Source of the DNA: Pedobacter psychrodurus
Lineage (GTDB): Bacteria > Bacteroidota > Bacteroidia > Sphingobacteriales > Sphingobacteriaceae
Direction of reading: 5' to 3'
Assembly: GCF_004331735.1 (NCBI RefSeq)
Contig: NZ_SJSO01000010.1
Coordinates: 95,041-159,040 of the forward strand
DNA: 64,000 bases
A program made the translations under genes and the position numbers. The notes under the pieces were generated by a model, which saw only the letters and a list, made by a program, of their open reading frames with translations, had not been told where the DNA came from and searched no databases. Below, one piece after another: positions 52,795-62,089 of this stretch; positions within the stretch are counted from its first letter, which is position 1; every line of letters starts with the position of its first letter.

Positions 52795-53154
52795 ATGAAT
52801 CATACAAAGAAGGTAGATGAGTTTATGTCTAAACTCGAACATCCCCTGAAAGCAGAACTCGAAGCAGTAAGATCTATCATTGTCAATGCAAACCCTAAAA
52901 TAGAAGAAGACATAAAATGGGGAGGTCCAAGCTTTTTTTACAAAGAAGAACTGGCTACCTTCAATCCAAGAATCAAAAACTACGTTGCCCTTATCTTTCA
53001 TAAAGGAGAACTTATCAATGTAAAATCAGACTTTCTTGAACAGGCTAGTAAAGGAAAGGTTTATGCGAAATTTTATTCCATGGATCAGGCAACAGCAAAC
53101 AAGGAGCTGATTGAAAAAATGGTTAATGCCTGGATTGAACTGATGGACAAATAA
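52795..53154 (+). CDS. DUF1801 (YdhG/YdeI-like) protein
   Basis: A 119-residue protein of the DUF1801 family: KVDEFMSKLEHPLKAELEAVRSII, IEEDIKWGGPSFFYKEELATFNP and YVALIFHKG are typical. It is small and cytoplasmic, of unknown biochemical role; relatives have been linked to iron or drug stress. The start ATG is preceded by TATCAAACCATT with a weak ribosome site. A 15-bp inverted repeat follows the gene. Confidence 0.88.
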   Translation: MNHTKKVDEFMSKLEHPLKAELEAVRSIIVNANPKIEEDIKWGGPSFFYKEELATFNPRIKNYVALIFHKGELINVKSDFLEQASKGKVYAKFYSMDQATANKELIEKMVNAWIELMDK

Positions 53155-53295
53155 ACAACCCCGAGGCAAGTCCCGAGGTATTCTCTTCGAATAAATTCAC
53201 TTTGTCCTCTAAAGTCGTCTTGGCAGAACAATTTTCGAACCACTTTATACAGGATTTGAAGAAGTTGGCGAGCATATAATATTAAAATCAATATA

Positions 53296-53344
53296 TTTTC
53301 ACTAGTAGAGAATTTCAAAAGAATCCACGCTCTACTAGTGAAAA
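53296..53344. repeat. 15-bp perfect inverted repeat
   Basis: TTTTCACTAGTAGAG (53296-53310) and CTCTACTAGTGAAAA (53330-53344) are exact reverse complements with a 19-nt loop. It lies about 140 nt after the DUF1801 stop codon. It may be a strong terminator for that gene or the terminal repeat of a small element. Confidence 0.75.
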
Positions 53345-53380
53345 TCTTTCATTAAACACAATATTGATTAAATTCAATTG

Positions 53381-53497
53381 TTAGAGTATTGGATTATACT
53401 CAATTGTTCTTATTATTTTGCCTTCGGCACCTAGTTCATAACCAAAATTATTCTGCAAATAATCGTGAGCAGTTGTTTCCATTAAAACTACCCCCAT
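53381..53497 (-). pseudogene. short gene fragment, 38 aa
   Basis: A minus-strand frame reads MGVVLMETTAHDYLQNNFGY, continues with ELGAEGKIIRTIEYNPIL and stops; an upstream in-frame part (TLQIYLFRLTK) precedes the ATG up to a stop. It looks like the C-terminus of a larger protein but I cannot name it. It lies next to the IS-like element, so it may be debris of rearrangement. Confidence 0.25.
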
Positions 53498-53553
53498 TTT
53501 AGTCAATCTGAATAAATAAATCTGTAACGTTTAAACCGTCAAACCACTAAGTG

Positions 53554-53952
53554 GGGGGTTTCGCTAAAAGTGGCCAATCGGCTCATTTTAAGCGGTTTTA
53601 AGCTCCAGAAAAGCAGGATTGGATTCAATGGTCGTTTCGCCTAGAGAAACCGAAATGGAGATGTTCTAATAGCCTTAAAATCAAAAATTATATCTCTTAT
53701 TCTGATGTGTTTTTTAAAGTGGGCTGATTTGCTGTAAATCGTGTGCTGGAAGGCCATTTTTCTTGCAAAACCATCTTCTGTGGAGGATTGGCTGATCAGA
53801 TGCAGGAAAGATTGATTGGAAAATGAAGGGAAGGAATCTGGGAAGATTGGATATATTTGGCTCAGTCTTTACGATTCCATCAAGACCTGATGGTAAAAAG
53901 TCGGGTGTACAGTTTGGAATGAAATCTGGTGCACACTTTTAGCGAAATCCCC
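53554..53952. mobile_element. IS21-like remnant or non-autonomous element
   Basis: A segment of about 399 bp bounded by inverted repeats. The left end (53554-53572) is GGGGGTTTCGCTAAAAGTG and the right end (53934-53952) is CACTTTTAGCGAAATCCCC, matching at 18 of 19 positions. The right part also has TGTACAGTTTGGAATGAAAT and GTGCACACTTTTAGCG, which resemble the multiple terminal repeats of Bacteroidota IS21-type elements. No istA or istB frame is inside, so it is a deleted or non-autonomous derivative. It interrupts an ECF sigma gene at its right end. I see no clear target duplication. Confidence 0.7.
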
Positions 53953-54283
53953 AGGTTGATCTCAGACGGATATAATCGATTGCGGTATGCCTTGAAATAT
54001 TAAGCATCCAGGTGAATAGACGTGACCGGATCTCATCATAAGTGCTTATGCTTTTTTTGATCTTTAAAAAGACTTCCTGAAGAAGATCTTCCGCAATTTC
54101 CTGTTGGTCTACAATTTTCAGGATAACCCCCAAAAGATTTGTGGAATACATTATATAAAGTTCATTAAAGGCTTTTACCTCCTCACCTCGTAGCCTTGCC
54201 AAGAGTATCTGCTGACCGTTCGTTCTGTCCTTGCAGTGGACAAGTGATTCAAGGTTTGGTTGAGTAAGTATAAATGCGATCAT
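53939..54283 (-). pseudogene. ECF sigma factor gene truncated by IS-like element
   Basis: An ECF sigma-70 factor in which only region 2 remains: a 114-residue frame with IMYSTNLLGVILKIVDQQEIAEDLLQEVFLKI and LFTWMLNISRHTAIDYIRLRS (region 2.4-like), then TWGFR and a stop. The last codons TGG GGA TTT CGC TAA come from the terminal repeat of the IS-like element at 53934-53952, so the region 4 domain was lost. No anti-sigma gene or intact partner lies next to it. Without region 4 it should not recognise -35 elements, hence a pseudogene. Confidence 0.8.
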
Positions 54284-54649
54284 ATCATAACCATTAAGTT
54301 TGATAACACTATTCGCTGCTTTTAAGTTTCAGATATTCCCGATAGCTATCGCTTATAAACTGATAATCAGGTACCATTCCACCCTATTCTGCCTGTTCAG
54401 CATCATCACCTTAAACTCCTCCAAAAGCTTGATCTTGCCAGCATCTCAGTTGTGCAACAGTATTTCTAAGCCATACTTAATGGAGTAATCTGAGGACCTG
54501 TCTTTTACTTCCTAATAGCGACTTCTCATGCCAATAATCTCAATTACTGATAAATCGACTTCCGGAATTAGTAGATGATCTCCAAATTATCGCGACGACT
54601 GTTTGCGAATACGGCTTAGTGATTACCGAGTTATTGAATTTCTAATCAC
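54284..54649. other. intergenic, 366 bp
   Basis: No gene seen. It contains TTCCCGATAGCTATCGC near 54336, an incomplete copy of the CCGATAGCTATCGG palindrome. Otherwise it is AT-rich filler between the truncated sigma gene and the mannan locus. Confidence 0.4.
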
Positions 54650-54676
54650 TTCAGGTTGGTTCCTTACCAACCTGAA
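54650..54676 (-). terminator. hairpin terminator of GH27 gene
   Basis: A perfect 11-bp stem TTCAGGTTGGT / ACCAACCTGAA with a 5-nt loop lies just beyond the GH27 stop codon on the minus strand. The T tract is weak, so it may end transcription only partly or stabilise the mRNA end. Confidence 0.7.
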
Positions 54677-54698
54677 ATAACTAAATCATAAATTTATT

Positions 54699-55928
54699 TT
54701 ATTCTTCCAAGATCAAAGTCAAAACATCATGTGGTGGGACTTCTGTTTTTAAACTGTTTTTTGTTGTCCCCATAGATTTGTCTGTCCAAGCATTTTTAAT
54801 CTTATAAAGAATAGATGCACTTAATTCTTTTTGAAAAATTTCATCTTTAACATCTTCGGATCGCCAGTTAAAGTCAATCTTTTTAACTCGAGCAGAGCGA
54901 TTCAAAAATGAAACAGCCCATTTCCCCTTGTTCAGAGGCTTAAACCAGATTTCGAATCCGTCTAGCTTCGAATATCTAAAACCCTGAATACCTAAAGAAT
55001 CCTGATTGATGGAAATGATCTGCTTATTTGTTAAAATTTCCCTCGTTTCCTGATTCATATTCCGAAGATCGTTTCCTGCAATTAATGGTGCTGCCAACAT
55101 CGCCCACATTGCAAAGTGTGCTCTATCTTCACCAGCTGTTAGCTTTCCATTACCGATCTCCAGCATATCCGGATCATTCCAATGTCCTGGCCCTGCATAT
55201 TTCCTTAGGCCATCCTGCTTATCCAAAATCTGCATTACACCCCAGGATTTCCAAGATCCATGATCTTCTACACAATCGAAACAATTGAAAATATCGCCAC
55301 TAGTACGCCACAGATGCCCAACAGCCGGGCCCCAGACCCAAGGTTTATCGGTACCCCATTCGCAAATGCTTAAAATCATTGGTCTGCCAGCTTTGCGTAA
55401 GGCCGCTGTTATTGTTTTATAGGCCCCTTCGGCTTTTAATCCCTCGGTATTGCACCAGTCATACTTTAGGTAATCAACTCCCCAGCTTGCATAAGTCAAT
55501 GCATCCTGGAATTCGTATCCTCTGCTTCCCGGTCTACCGCCACAGGTTTGAGAACCCGCATCAGAATATAAGCCTAATTTCAAGCCTTTGCCATGAAGAT
55601 AATCGGCCAAGGCTTTCATTCCAGAGGGAAACCTTTTCAGATCGGGATGAATAAAGCCTAAACTGTCTCGTTCCCCATGCCAGCAGTCGTCAATATTGAT
55701 ATAAGTGTAACCGGCTTGTTTCATACCAGAACTTAGCATGGCGTCTGCTGTTTCTTTGATTAATTTCTCATCTACATTGCAAGCAAATCTGTTCCAGCTG
55801 TTCCATCCCATAGGCGGTGTCAAAGCCAGGCCATCAAATTTTTTATAGTTCTGGACGTAATTGTTTCCTTGTCCAAAGCCAACCGAGCCTGTAAAGAATG
55901 TGATCATTAAAAGAAATATAAGTTTCAT
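54699..55928 (-). CDS. GH27 alpha-galactosidase, secreted
   Basis: Alpha-galactosidase of 409 residues, family GH27, with a signal peptide (MKLIFLLMITFFTGSVGFGQ). The N-terminus LTPPMGWNSWNRFAC, the nucleophile Asp in DYLKYDWCNTEG, the acid/base Asp in WRTSGDIFN and the C-terminal beta-sandwich are all family hallmarks. It removes alpha-1,6-galactose side chains, as in galactomannan. It is the last gene of the minus-strand mannan locus, 8 nt after GH5, and a hairpin follows. Confidence 0.95.
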   Translation of the reverse strand: MKLIFLLMITFFTGSVGFGQGNNYVQNYKKFDGLALTPPMGWNSWNRFACNVDEKLIKETADAMLSSGMKQAGYTYINIDDCWHGERDSLGFIHPDLKRFPSGMKALADYLHGKGLKLGLYSDAGSQTCGGRPGSRGYEFQDALTYASWGVDYLKYDWCNTEGLKAEGAYKTITAALRKAGRPMILSICEWGTDKPWVWGPAVGHLWRTSGDIFNCFDCVEDHGSWKSWGVMQILDKQDGLRKYAGPGHWNDPDMLEIGNGKLTAGEDRAHFAMWAMLAAPLIAGNDLRNMNQETREILTNKQIISINQDSLGIQGFRYSKLDGFEIWFKPLNKGKWAVSFLNRSARVKKIDFNWRSEDVKDEIFQKELSASILYKIKNAWTDKSMGTTKNSLKTEVPPHDVLTLILEE

Positions 55929-55936
55929 AGATTATT

Positions 55937-56911
55937 TTATTTGTTTAAGTTTTTTAGTTGAGTTCGGATATAGAGACCTGCTGGAGTTAAAGTATCCATG
56001 CTCCATTTTCCTTCAGCAGCTGCTCCCGGCTTTAAGATTGCCGTTGTTTCATTTTTATCGGTTAGATTCCAGTTTGCGGAGCTAAGTTTGTTTTTTTCCA
56101 TCCAAGCAAACCATCTATTTGTTTTGTCAATATCGAATTTCCCGTCACCATTGGCTTCACCCACCCCCCACTCTGTTACAAAGATGGGTAATTTAGAAGC
56201 AATGGCCATTTCTGCGCGTTGCATTAAAAGTTCTTGATGACTCGGCTCGGAAGCATAAAAATGAAAAGAATATGCAATGTTATCAAAGCCTTTTATGGGA
56301 TCTTTAGCAACCAGATCAACATCCTGATCCCAATGCGAGCTACCCACAACAATTATATTTTTTGGATCATACTTTCTGATTTCCTTAATAACTGCGATGG
56401 CATAATCTTTAACCGTTTGCCACGCTATCTTTTCAGGTTCATTGAATATTTCATAGATAATATTTGGTTTACCGGAATATTTTTTAGCCATTTTTGTAAA
56501 AAAATTTTTTGATTGATTAAGATGTTGATGAGCGTTATGATCATGCCAGTCGATTAGCACATATAGGCCCTTCTTAATTGCAGCATCAATTGTTTTGGTT
56601 ATGAGTTCTTCTTGCTCAACAGGGTTTTGCAGATATCCCCCATCTGGCTGAACCGCCATGGAAACACGTAATAAATTTATGTTAAAGTCCGACTGCAACC
56701 AGTTTACCACATCTTCATTGTAATATTTTTTTCCCTGCCAGACACTCCAAGATAGGCTCACACCACGGAGCTGGGGTTCTATGTTCTTGCTATTGAGGAT
56801 TTTTCCTCCAACAACTTTCAATGCTCCATTGCGTTGAAGCCAATTTATATTTTGGGCAAAGCCGATGGTATACAAGAATAAGCACATGGATAAAAACGAA
56901 ATTTTTTTCAT
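55937..56911 (-). CDS. GH5 endo-glycanase, secreted
   Basis: A family GH5 (beta/alpha)8 endo-enzyme of 324 residues with a signal peptide (cleaved after YTIGFAQ). The RGVSLSWSVWQG start, the acid/base Glu in IYEIFNEPEK and the nucleophile Glu in FVTEWGVGEANG identify it, as does VLIDWHDHNAH. It hydrolyses internal beta-1,4 linkages; cellulase or mannanase activity cannot be told apart from sequence alone, but its neighbours suggest a beta-mannan or glucomannan substrate. The start was chosen at 56911 for a proper signal peptide, although the frame opens 32 codons upstream. Confidence 0.93.
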   Translation of the reverse strand: MKKISFLSMCLFLYTIGFAQNINWLQRNGALKVVGGKILNSKNIEPQLRGVSLSWSVWQGKKYYNEDVVNWLQSDFNINLLRVSMAVQPDGGYLQNPVEQEELITKTIDAAIKKGLYVLIDWHDHNAHQHLNQSKNFFTKMAKKYSGKPNIIYEIFNEPEKIAWQTVKDYAIAVIKEIRKYDPKNIIVVGSSHWDQDVDLVAKDPIKGFDNIAYSFHFYASEPSHQELLMQRAEMAIASKLPIFVTEWGVGEANGDGKFDIDKTNRWFAWMEKNKLSSANWNLTDKNETTAILKPGAAAEGKWSMDTLTPAGLYIRTQLKNLNK

Positions 56912-57234
56912 AAAAAAGTATTTATTTGATATACTGAAGGCTTTTACATGTGAATAAAGATCATGCCTTGTGTTTAGCCCGCTCCTTAAACTATATTCAT
57001 TTGCCAATTGTATTGTTTGCTCAAGGACACTTCTTTCGGCAAATGCTGACTCCCTAAAAGCAGATTTATTTTCTGTATTAGGTTTTCAATCATATTAGCA
57101 TTGGTGTTCATTCTTTACATCCCTATCCCTAGTCTATGGTTGACTAATTCTAAATTGCTGAAGGGAGAATTAGCAATATAACCGACAGTATATCCTAGAT
57201 ATGTTGTCATTACCCAACCAGATAAATAAAAAAA
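56912..57234. other. intergenic, 323 bp
   Basis: AT-rich DNA upstream of the GH5 gene with no convincing gene or clear promoter element. It probably holds the GH5-GH27 promoter. Confidence 0.4.
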
Positions 57235-57717
57235 TCACACAAGCAAATTAACATTGAGATCACTTACATTCCTGATTTCGTGCCGTAGAGAACCATCAAG
57301 ACAGGTGGGGCCAGATATAAGATAGCCGCTGCTTATATGCTCATGGCTATATTTCTGATGTGTCAGAAATATATTTGGAAATATATTTTCGACATATACT
57401 ACTATATTCATCGTCGCGCAACCGTTTTTCAACTGCTGACGTATCATGGCAGGCTTGTCCAGCCAGATGGCTCCCAGATCGACTATCCCTAAACATAAAA
57501 TTACATCCGGAGATATGTTTGACGGTAATGCAAAAGATCTTAATGGTCTAGCGCCAGCATGCCCAGGGCATTCGATTATTCTTTTACATGAATGGTTAGG
57601 CTGAAAAGTGCGAAAAACATTGCGCGCCACAATCCTGACCTTCGCTCCTGAGCTAATAAGCTGATGGGTAAATGCTGCGCAGGCATCTGTAGAGCCATTA
57701 AATATTTCAAAATTCAT
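57235..57717 (-). CDS. uncertain protein, 160 aa
   Basis: A 160-residue frame that I do not recognise. The N-terminus MNFEIFNGSTDACAAFTHQLISSGAKVRIVARN looks like the first strand, loop and helix of a Rossmann-type protein, but the expected GxGxxG is replaced by GSTDAC and the remaining sequence has no matching motif. The segments DVILCLGIVDLGAIWLDKP and VVYVENIFPNIFLTH are plausibly folded. It may be a decayed nucleotide-sugar or dehydrogenase-like gene, or a lineage-specific protein. It sits between GH26 and GH5 on the same strand. Confidence 0.4.
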   Translation of the reverse strand: MNFEIFNGSTDACAAFTHQLISSGAKVRIVARNVFRTFQPNHSCKRIIECPGHAGARPLRSFALPSNISPDVILCLGIVDLGAIWLDKPAMIRQQLKNGCATMNIVVYVENIFPNIFLTHQKYSHEHISSGYLISGPTCLDGSLRHEIRNVSDLNVNLLV

Positions 57718-57872
57718 TTTAATTTTTTTTGTATAAAAGCAAATTGATCATTCAATCCTTAAGCCGATCAGTCTAATTAGGTGCTTCAAAATTCCATAGT
57801 TGTGTTTATCGACCGAACAAGTCTGAAGCTAGCTACACGTATCGGCATCGAATCCATTAAATCTTGATAAAT

Positions 57873-58874
57873 TTATTTTTTTTTGTCATTGCCATACAGT
57901 TTGACAATATCCGGAATCTCGTCTTTTGTGATAACCAGCTCGTGATTATAAAGCTTTATAAGATAGTCCTTATCTAGCTTTGTCAAGTGGTTGGTATGCC
58001 AAACCATCCACCAGGACCACATTGCATCTGCCTCTAAACATTTATCAGGGTCAGGCGGCGTTCCACATTCATGAAAAGCTATGGGAAAACGGTTGTTAAC
58101 TATTTTGTTTACATCATCATACATAGCTTTATGTGCGCGCTTATCTACATCATAGGTATCTGCTCCAACCACATCTACATATTTATCTCCTGGATACCAG
58201 TTTCCATCTGGTTTGCCTGTATAACATAATACCCATATTAAATTATCAAGTTTTAGGGTTTTTGTATAGTACTCATACATGGTAATCCAAAGTTTCTTGA
58301 ATTTATCCGGACCTTGTTTTCCCCACCAGAACCAATTTCCATTCAGTTCATGGAATGGCCGCCAGAGAACAGGGACATTTGCTTTTTTCAGTTGAAGAAG
58401 TAAATCGCCTTTTTCTTTAAGCTGAGCCCAAAAAACCTCATACTCGGCTGTACCTTTTATGAAACAATTGTCGGTATCTATGGCCTTTTTACTGCTTTCA
58501 TACCCTTCTCCTTTTCCTGGAGCTCCCATATGCCACATGATTGTCGGAATCCCTCCGGTTTTCCACCATTGAATAGCCTGATTTACTTCATTTTGATTAT
58601 CTTTTGCGGTAATAAAATCGTAACCGTTTATCGCGGGCGATTTACCAGTCACAGTTTTAATGTAATTAATTTCATCAACACCCCAGCTGGAGCTCATTTG
58701 CCCGGACAAAATCTTTTTGCCATACATCTCTTTGAGGTATGCATAAAGTGCATTTGCTTCTTTCGATGCATCTTTATTTGAAAGGTGTTTCTGCCTGCAT
58801 ATCCCTTCAAAAGGTATAAAAATCATCAATAACAAAAGTGTAGTTAAAATATAAATCGGATTTTTCGTTTTCAT
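57873..58874 (-). CDS. GH26 beta-mannanase, secreted
   Basis: Family GH26 endo-beta-1,4-mannanase-like enzyme of 333 residues with a signal peptide (first 26 residues). The (beta/alpha)8 catalytic Glu residues are in WRPFHELNGNWFWWG (acid/base) and IAFHECGTPPD (nucleophile), with LSGQMSSSWGVDEINYI near the start. It cuts internal beta-1,4-mannosyl bonds in mannan or galactomannan. It is part of the minus-strand locus with GH27, GH5 and GH2. Confidence 0.95.
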   Translation of the reverse strand: MKTKNPIYILTTLLLLMIFIPFEGICRQKHLSNKDASKEANALYAYLKEMYGKKILSGQMSSSWGVDEINYIKTVTGKSPAINGYDFITAKDNQNEVNQAIQWWKTGGIPTIMWHMGAPGKGEGYESSKKAIDTDNCFIKGTAEYEVFWAQLKEKGDLLLQLKKANVPVLWRPFHELNGNWFWWGKQGPDKFKKLWITMYEYYTKTLKLDNLIWVLCYTGKPDGNWYPGDKYVDVVGADTYDVDKRAHKAMYDDVNKIVNNRFPIAFHECGTPPDPDKCLEADAMWSWWMVWHTNHLTKLDKDYLIKLYNHELVITKDEIPDIVKLYGNDKKK

Positions 58875-59049
58875 GGTAATACAATTATATAACTGTTATC
58901 TAATTTTTTAATAGTTCAGGACTTTGTTTATCGTGGATGATGGTAAACCAATGCTACTTTATTTAAGTCTAGCATCTAAAAATTAGTAAATAATGAAGCA
59001 CTCGTTAAATTTCATAAATAATTCGCATATTATATCACAGCATCATGTT

Positions 59050-61815
59050 TTAACGAAAATCAAAATATAAAACAGCAGATTGAGTATCCAAGCCACCATT
59101 TGCGAAGGTCAAGTTAGGCTGGCTTTGGGGCCCTAAATCTTCTTTCTTTTGGCTTTTAGTGCCTATAGCAGGGATTCCATGCAAAAATGATATTCCATTT
59201 GCAGGGTACATAGCAATCGAATTTGCTTTGCCTAAACTTTTGGGCGTAAGTGGATTTAACATGTGCAGAAACAGGTTATCAGAAGGAGACAGCACTACAA
59301 AACGTCCTTCAGTTGTTGCAATCCGGGCACCATAAAAATTACTGTAATAGCCTTTAAATTCCGGATATTCCCATGTTTCGCCAGTAACAGCGTTATTATA
59401 CTTCTTGTCCCAGAGATTTAAGGTTACGCCCTTGAGTCTATTCTTATAAACCCGATATGGCCCGTTACCTACTAAATGCATCCTGTCGACTTTCTCTTCT
59501 GGATACTTGAAGCTGATGCCCAGAATTTCCTCACCGATGTTGGCGCGGTACTGGTATTTCAGTTCTAACCAGCCCGACGGCATCATTGTCCAGGTAGCAC
59601 GAAAATTTTGTTTGCTTTCATAGTTTGCAACGACAATATAGCGCCCAAGCGAATCTCGAAAGTGTTTAAAAGATTTAAAATTTGCTTCACCATTAATTAA
59701 AACCGGACCGTTTGTGAAAGAAATAGTACCTTTTTTATTTTTAACGCCAACCAACAAACCGGTTTGTTTGCTAAATTGAACTTCAACTCCAGAACTGGAT
59801 AGTTTCAAAGTTTCCTCGTTCTCGGTTGCCCCTACTTCACCTACCCCCTTATCAACCATTCTGTTTGCAAACTGTTCTGGCGAAGTTATAGGCCATGACC
59901 AGGTATATAGTTCCTTGCCATATAAGTCGCGAGCAGTGATGTAGAGTACATCATATTTCGCCCAGTTCGCAGGCAATGTCACATTCAAATTTCCGCCGGT
60001 TTGGGGCTTGATATCCGGTGAAATTATTTTTCCAGTCAAGTCATTGCCAACCGATTGATCAAAACCAGTTATTTTCTTTAACTTCCAGCTAAAGCTGCAT
60101 TTATTTAAGTTGGTGAAGTTGTAGCGGTTCTCGATGTCGAACTTTCCGTCAAACAATTTGGTGATAAACTTTGGATGAAAATAAACAGGTGACCAGATTT
60201 CCTTAATCGTAAAAAAGCTGGCTTCTTTTTCGCGGTACGGTCCCAAAATACCATCAGCGGCGGCATTGCCTTTGGTATCTAACCTCCCATCTTTATCGGT
60301 GCGCATAACACCCTGGTCACAAAAATCCCATAAAAATCCACCGGCAGATAAAGGATTAGACTGCATTAAATTCCAAAAATCATCCAATCCGGCCCCATGC
60401 CCGCCGTCATACAAACCATGCAGAAATTCAGTCGGAAAAAAGACGTCGTTACCCTGAAAAAAAGTACGGTTTCCATAATTCCATGGGATGTAATGTTTCG
60501 TATTCATACCGTTGATGTTCATCCAGGGTTGGATGACCGGGCGGGCCTGGATGTCATGTTTTGGGTAATCTGGCAGTAAGTCAAAATTAAAACCACCTTC
60601 GTTGCCATTTGCCCACATGATTATACTTGGATGGTTTACATCGCGGATAATCATCTCTTTAACAAGCTTTCGTCCAACCATGGTATCATAAGGTGGATAC
60701 TGCCACCCAGTAAGCTCATCAATTACAAAAAGACCTATAGAATCGCAGACTTCTAAAAAATGTTTATCGGGCGGATAATGAGACATCCTAACTGCATTCA
60801 TATTCATCTCCTTGATTAACGCTGCATCCAAAACAGAAATGCGGCGGCTAGTAGTTCTTCCAGAAGTAGGCCAGAAACTTCCATGGTTAACACCTTTAAA
60901 TTTTATCTTTTGCCCGTTTACATAGAAACCATCATGTTGCCTAAGTTCTACAGTACGGAATCCGATGGTTTCAGTAATATTATGCAATTTTACATTGCCT
61001 CTTTTAAGTGTAATATCGATTTTATAGAGATTGGGGAATTCGGTAGACCAAAGCGCCGGATTAATTAGTTTTGTGTTTAACTGGGCAGAAGTAGTTCCTG
61101 GTTTCAGGTTTATGGAAAAAGGCTTTCCGAAAGGTTTTCCATTTAATGTTTTAACCTGAGCGAGGAGTGTTGTCGCCGATTTTACCTTAGCAAGAAATGC
61201 ATTGATTTTTAGTGAGCCATCCGCTTTTGCATCAACCGCGGTCCTTTCCAGATGTTCCGTAGGAAAAGCCTCAAGGAAAACAGGCCGGAAGATACCTCCG
61301 AAAACCCAAAAATCTGCAGATCGCTCAGCTTCATTAACGGTTTGGTTTGCTGAAACCTTATTAACCTTTACCTCCAGGATGTTTTCACCATCAGTCTTCA
61401 ACAACGCATTAATGTGGTACTTAAACTGATAAAACGCACCCTGATGTACAGGCCCTGCAGATCTGCCATTTATTTTCACCTCGGTATCGGTCATAGAACC
61501 ATCAAATACCAGGTAAACAGCTTTATTTTTCCAGGTCGGGGGAACTTTAAAAGTATGTTTGTAAAGACCTGCTTCATTTATATCTTCTTTTTCTGAGCCA
61601 TAGGTATAATTTCCAAAACCCTGCATTTCCCAGTTGGAGGGAACAGCGATTTTAGTCCATCTTCCACTATTTCGTCCTGCGGTACACTGAAATTCCCAAT
61701 CAACAGTATTAACATTATCTTTTCCTGACAAATATTTAATTTCAGTATTTTGCGCCATCAGGTTCAAGGCCGGAATAAGAAATAGTAAAACGAAATGGTA
61801 TTTAAATTTTGACAT
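59050..61815 (-). CDS. GH2-family beta-glycosidase, secreted
   Basis: A 921-residue glycoside hydrolase of family 2 with a signal peptide (MSKFKYHFVLLFLIPALNLMAQ). The N-terminal jelly roll includes TKIAVPSNWEMQGFGNYTYG. The TIM barrel holds the acid/base Glu in MWANGNEGGFNFDLL and the likely nucleophile Glu in PTEFLHGLYDGG; the Ig-like and C-terminal domains follow. Family 2 includes beta-galactosidases and beta-mannosidases. In this locus a terminal beta-mannosidase or beta-galactosidase acting on mannan oligosaccharides is plausible. It lies upstream of GH26 on the same strand and is probably controlled by the hybrid sensor upstream. Confidence 0.9.
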   Translation of the reverse strand: MSKFKYHFVLLFLIPALNLMAQNTEIKYLSGKDNVNTVDWEFQCTAGRNSGRWTKIAVPSNWEMQGFGNYTYGSEKEDINEAGLYKHTFKVPPTWKNKAVYLVFDGSMTDTEVKINGRSAGPVHQGAFYQFKYHINALLKTDGENILEVKVNKVSANQTVNEAERSADFWVFGGIFRPVFLEAFPTEHLERTAVDAKADGSLKINAFLAKVKSATTLLAQVKTLNGKPFGKPFSINLKPGTTSAQLNTKLINPALWSTEFPNLYKIDITLKRGNVKLHNITETIGFRTVELRQHDGFYVNGQKIKFKGVNHGSFWPTSGRTTSRRISVLDAALIKEMNMNAVRMSHYPPDKHFLEVCDSIGLFVIDELTGWQYPPYDTMVGRKLVKEMIIRDVNHPSIIMWANGNEGGFNFDLLPDYPKHDIQARPVIQPWMNINGMNTKHYIPWNYGNRTFFQGNDVFFPTEFLHGLYDGGHGAGLDDFWNLMQSNPLSAGGFLWDFCDQGVMRTDKDGRLDTKGNAAADGILGPYREKEASFFTIKEIWSPVYFHPKFITKLFDGKFDIENRYNFTNLNKCSFSWKLKKITGFDQSVGNDLTGKIISPDIKPQTGGNLNVTLPANWAKYDVLYITARDLYGKELYTWSWPITSPEQFANRMVDKGVGEVGATENEETLKLSSSGVEVQFSKQTGLLVGVKNKKGTISFTNGPVLINGEANFKSFKHFRDSLGRYIVVANYESKQNFRATWTMMPSGWLELKYQYRANIGEEILGISFKYPEEKVDRMHLVGNGPYRVYKNRLKGVTLNLWDKKYNNAVTGETWEYPEFKGYYSNFYGARIATTEGRFVVLSPSDNLFLHMLNPLTPKSLGKANSIAMYPANGISFLHGIPAIGTKSQKKEDLGPQSQPNLTFANGGLDTQSAVLYFDFR

Positions 61816-62089
61816 ATTTGGTTAGTAATTTATAACGGTTTGATCTCTGTTGTTGCGAAACTTAGGGTACCAACATAAATAAGTCTGTTTTCACATTATT
61901 AAGCTCTACCTCCTGGTAACAAATATTAAATCATTCCTGCAGATAAAATTATAGTTGTTACAATGACAGCAGGCGCATGCATGTTAATATAAATGGCATA
62001 AATGTTAACTAAAATATAAATAACTATCTACAAGGCACTTACAGGTTATTCTATCACAACATTTACATTGAAACCATCCTAAAAAATCT
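61816..62089. other. intergenic, 274 bp
   Basis: Between the GH2 and hybrid-sensor genes on the minus strand. AT-rich, with no gene seen. It should contain the binding site of the neighbouring AraC-type regulator, but I cannot pick it out. Confidence 0.4.

Noticed and set aside
57350..57400. Short TTTCTGA...TCAGAAA and ATATATTT repeats inside the 160-residue frame
   Set aside because: Short AT-rich repeats of this kind are expected by chance at this composition.
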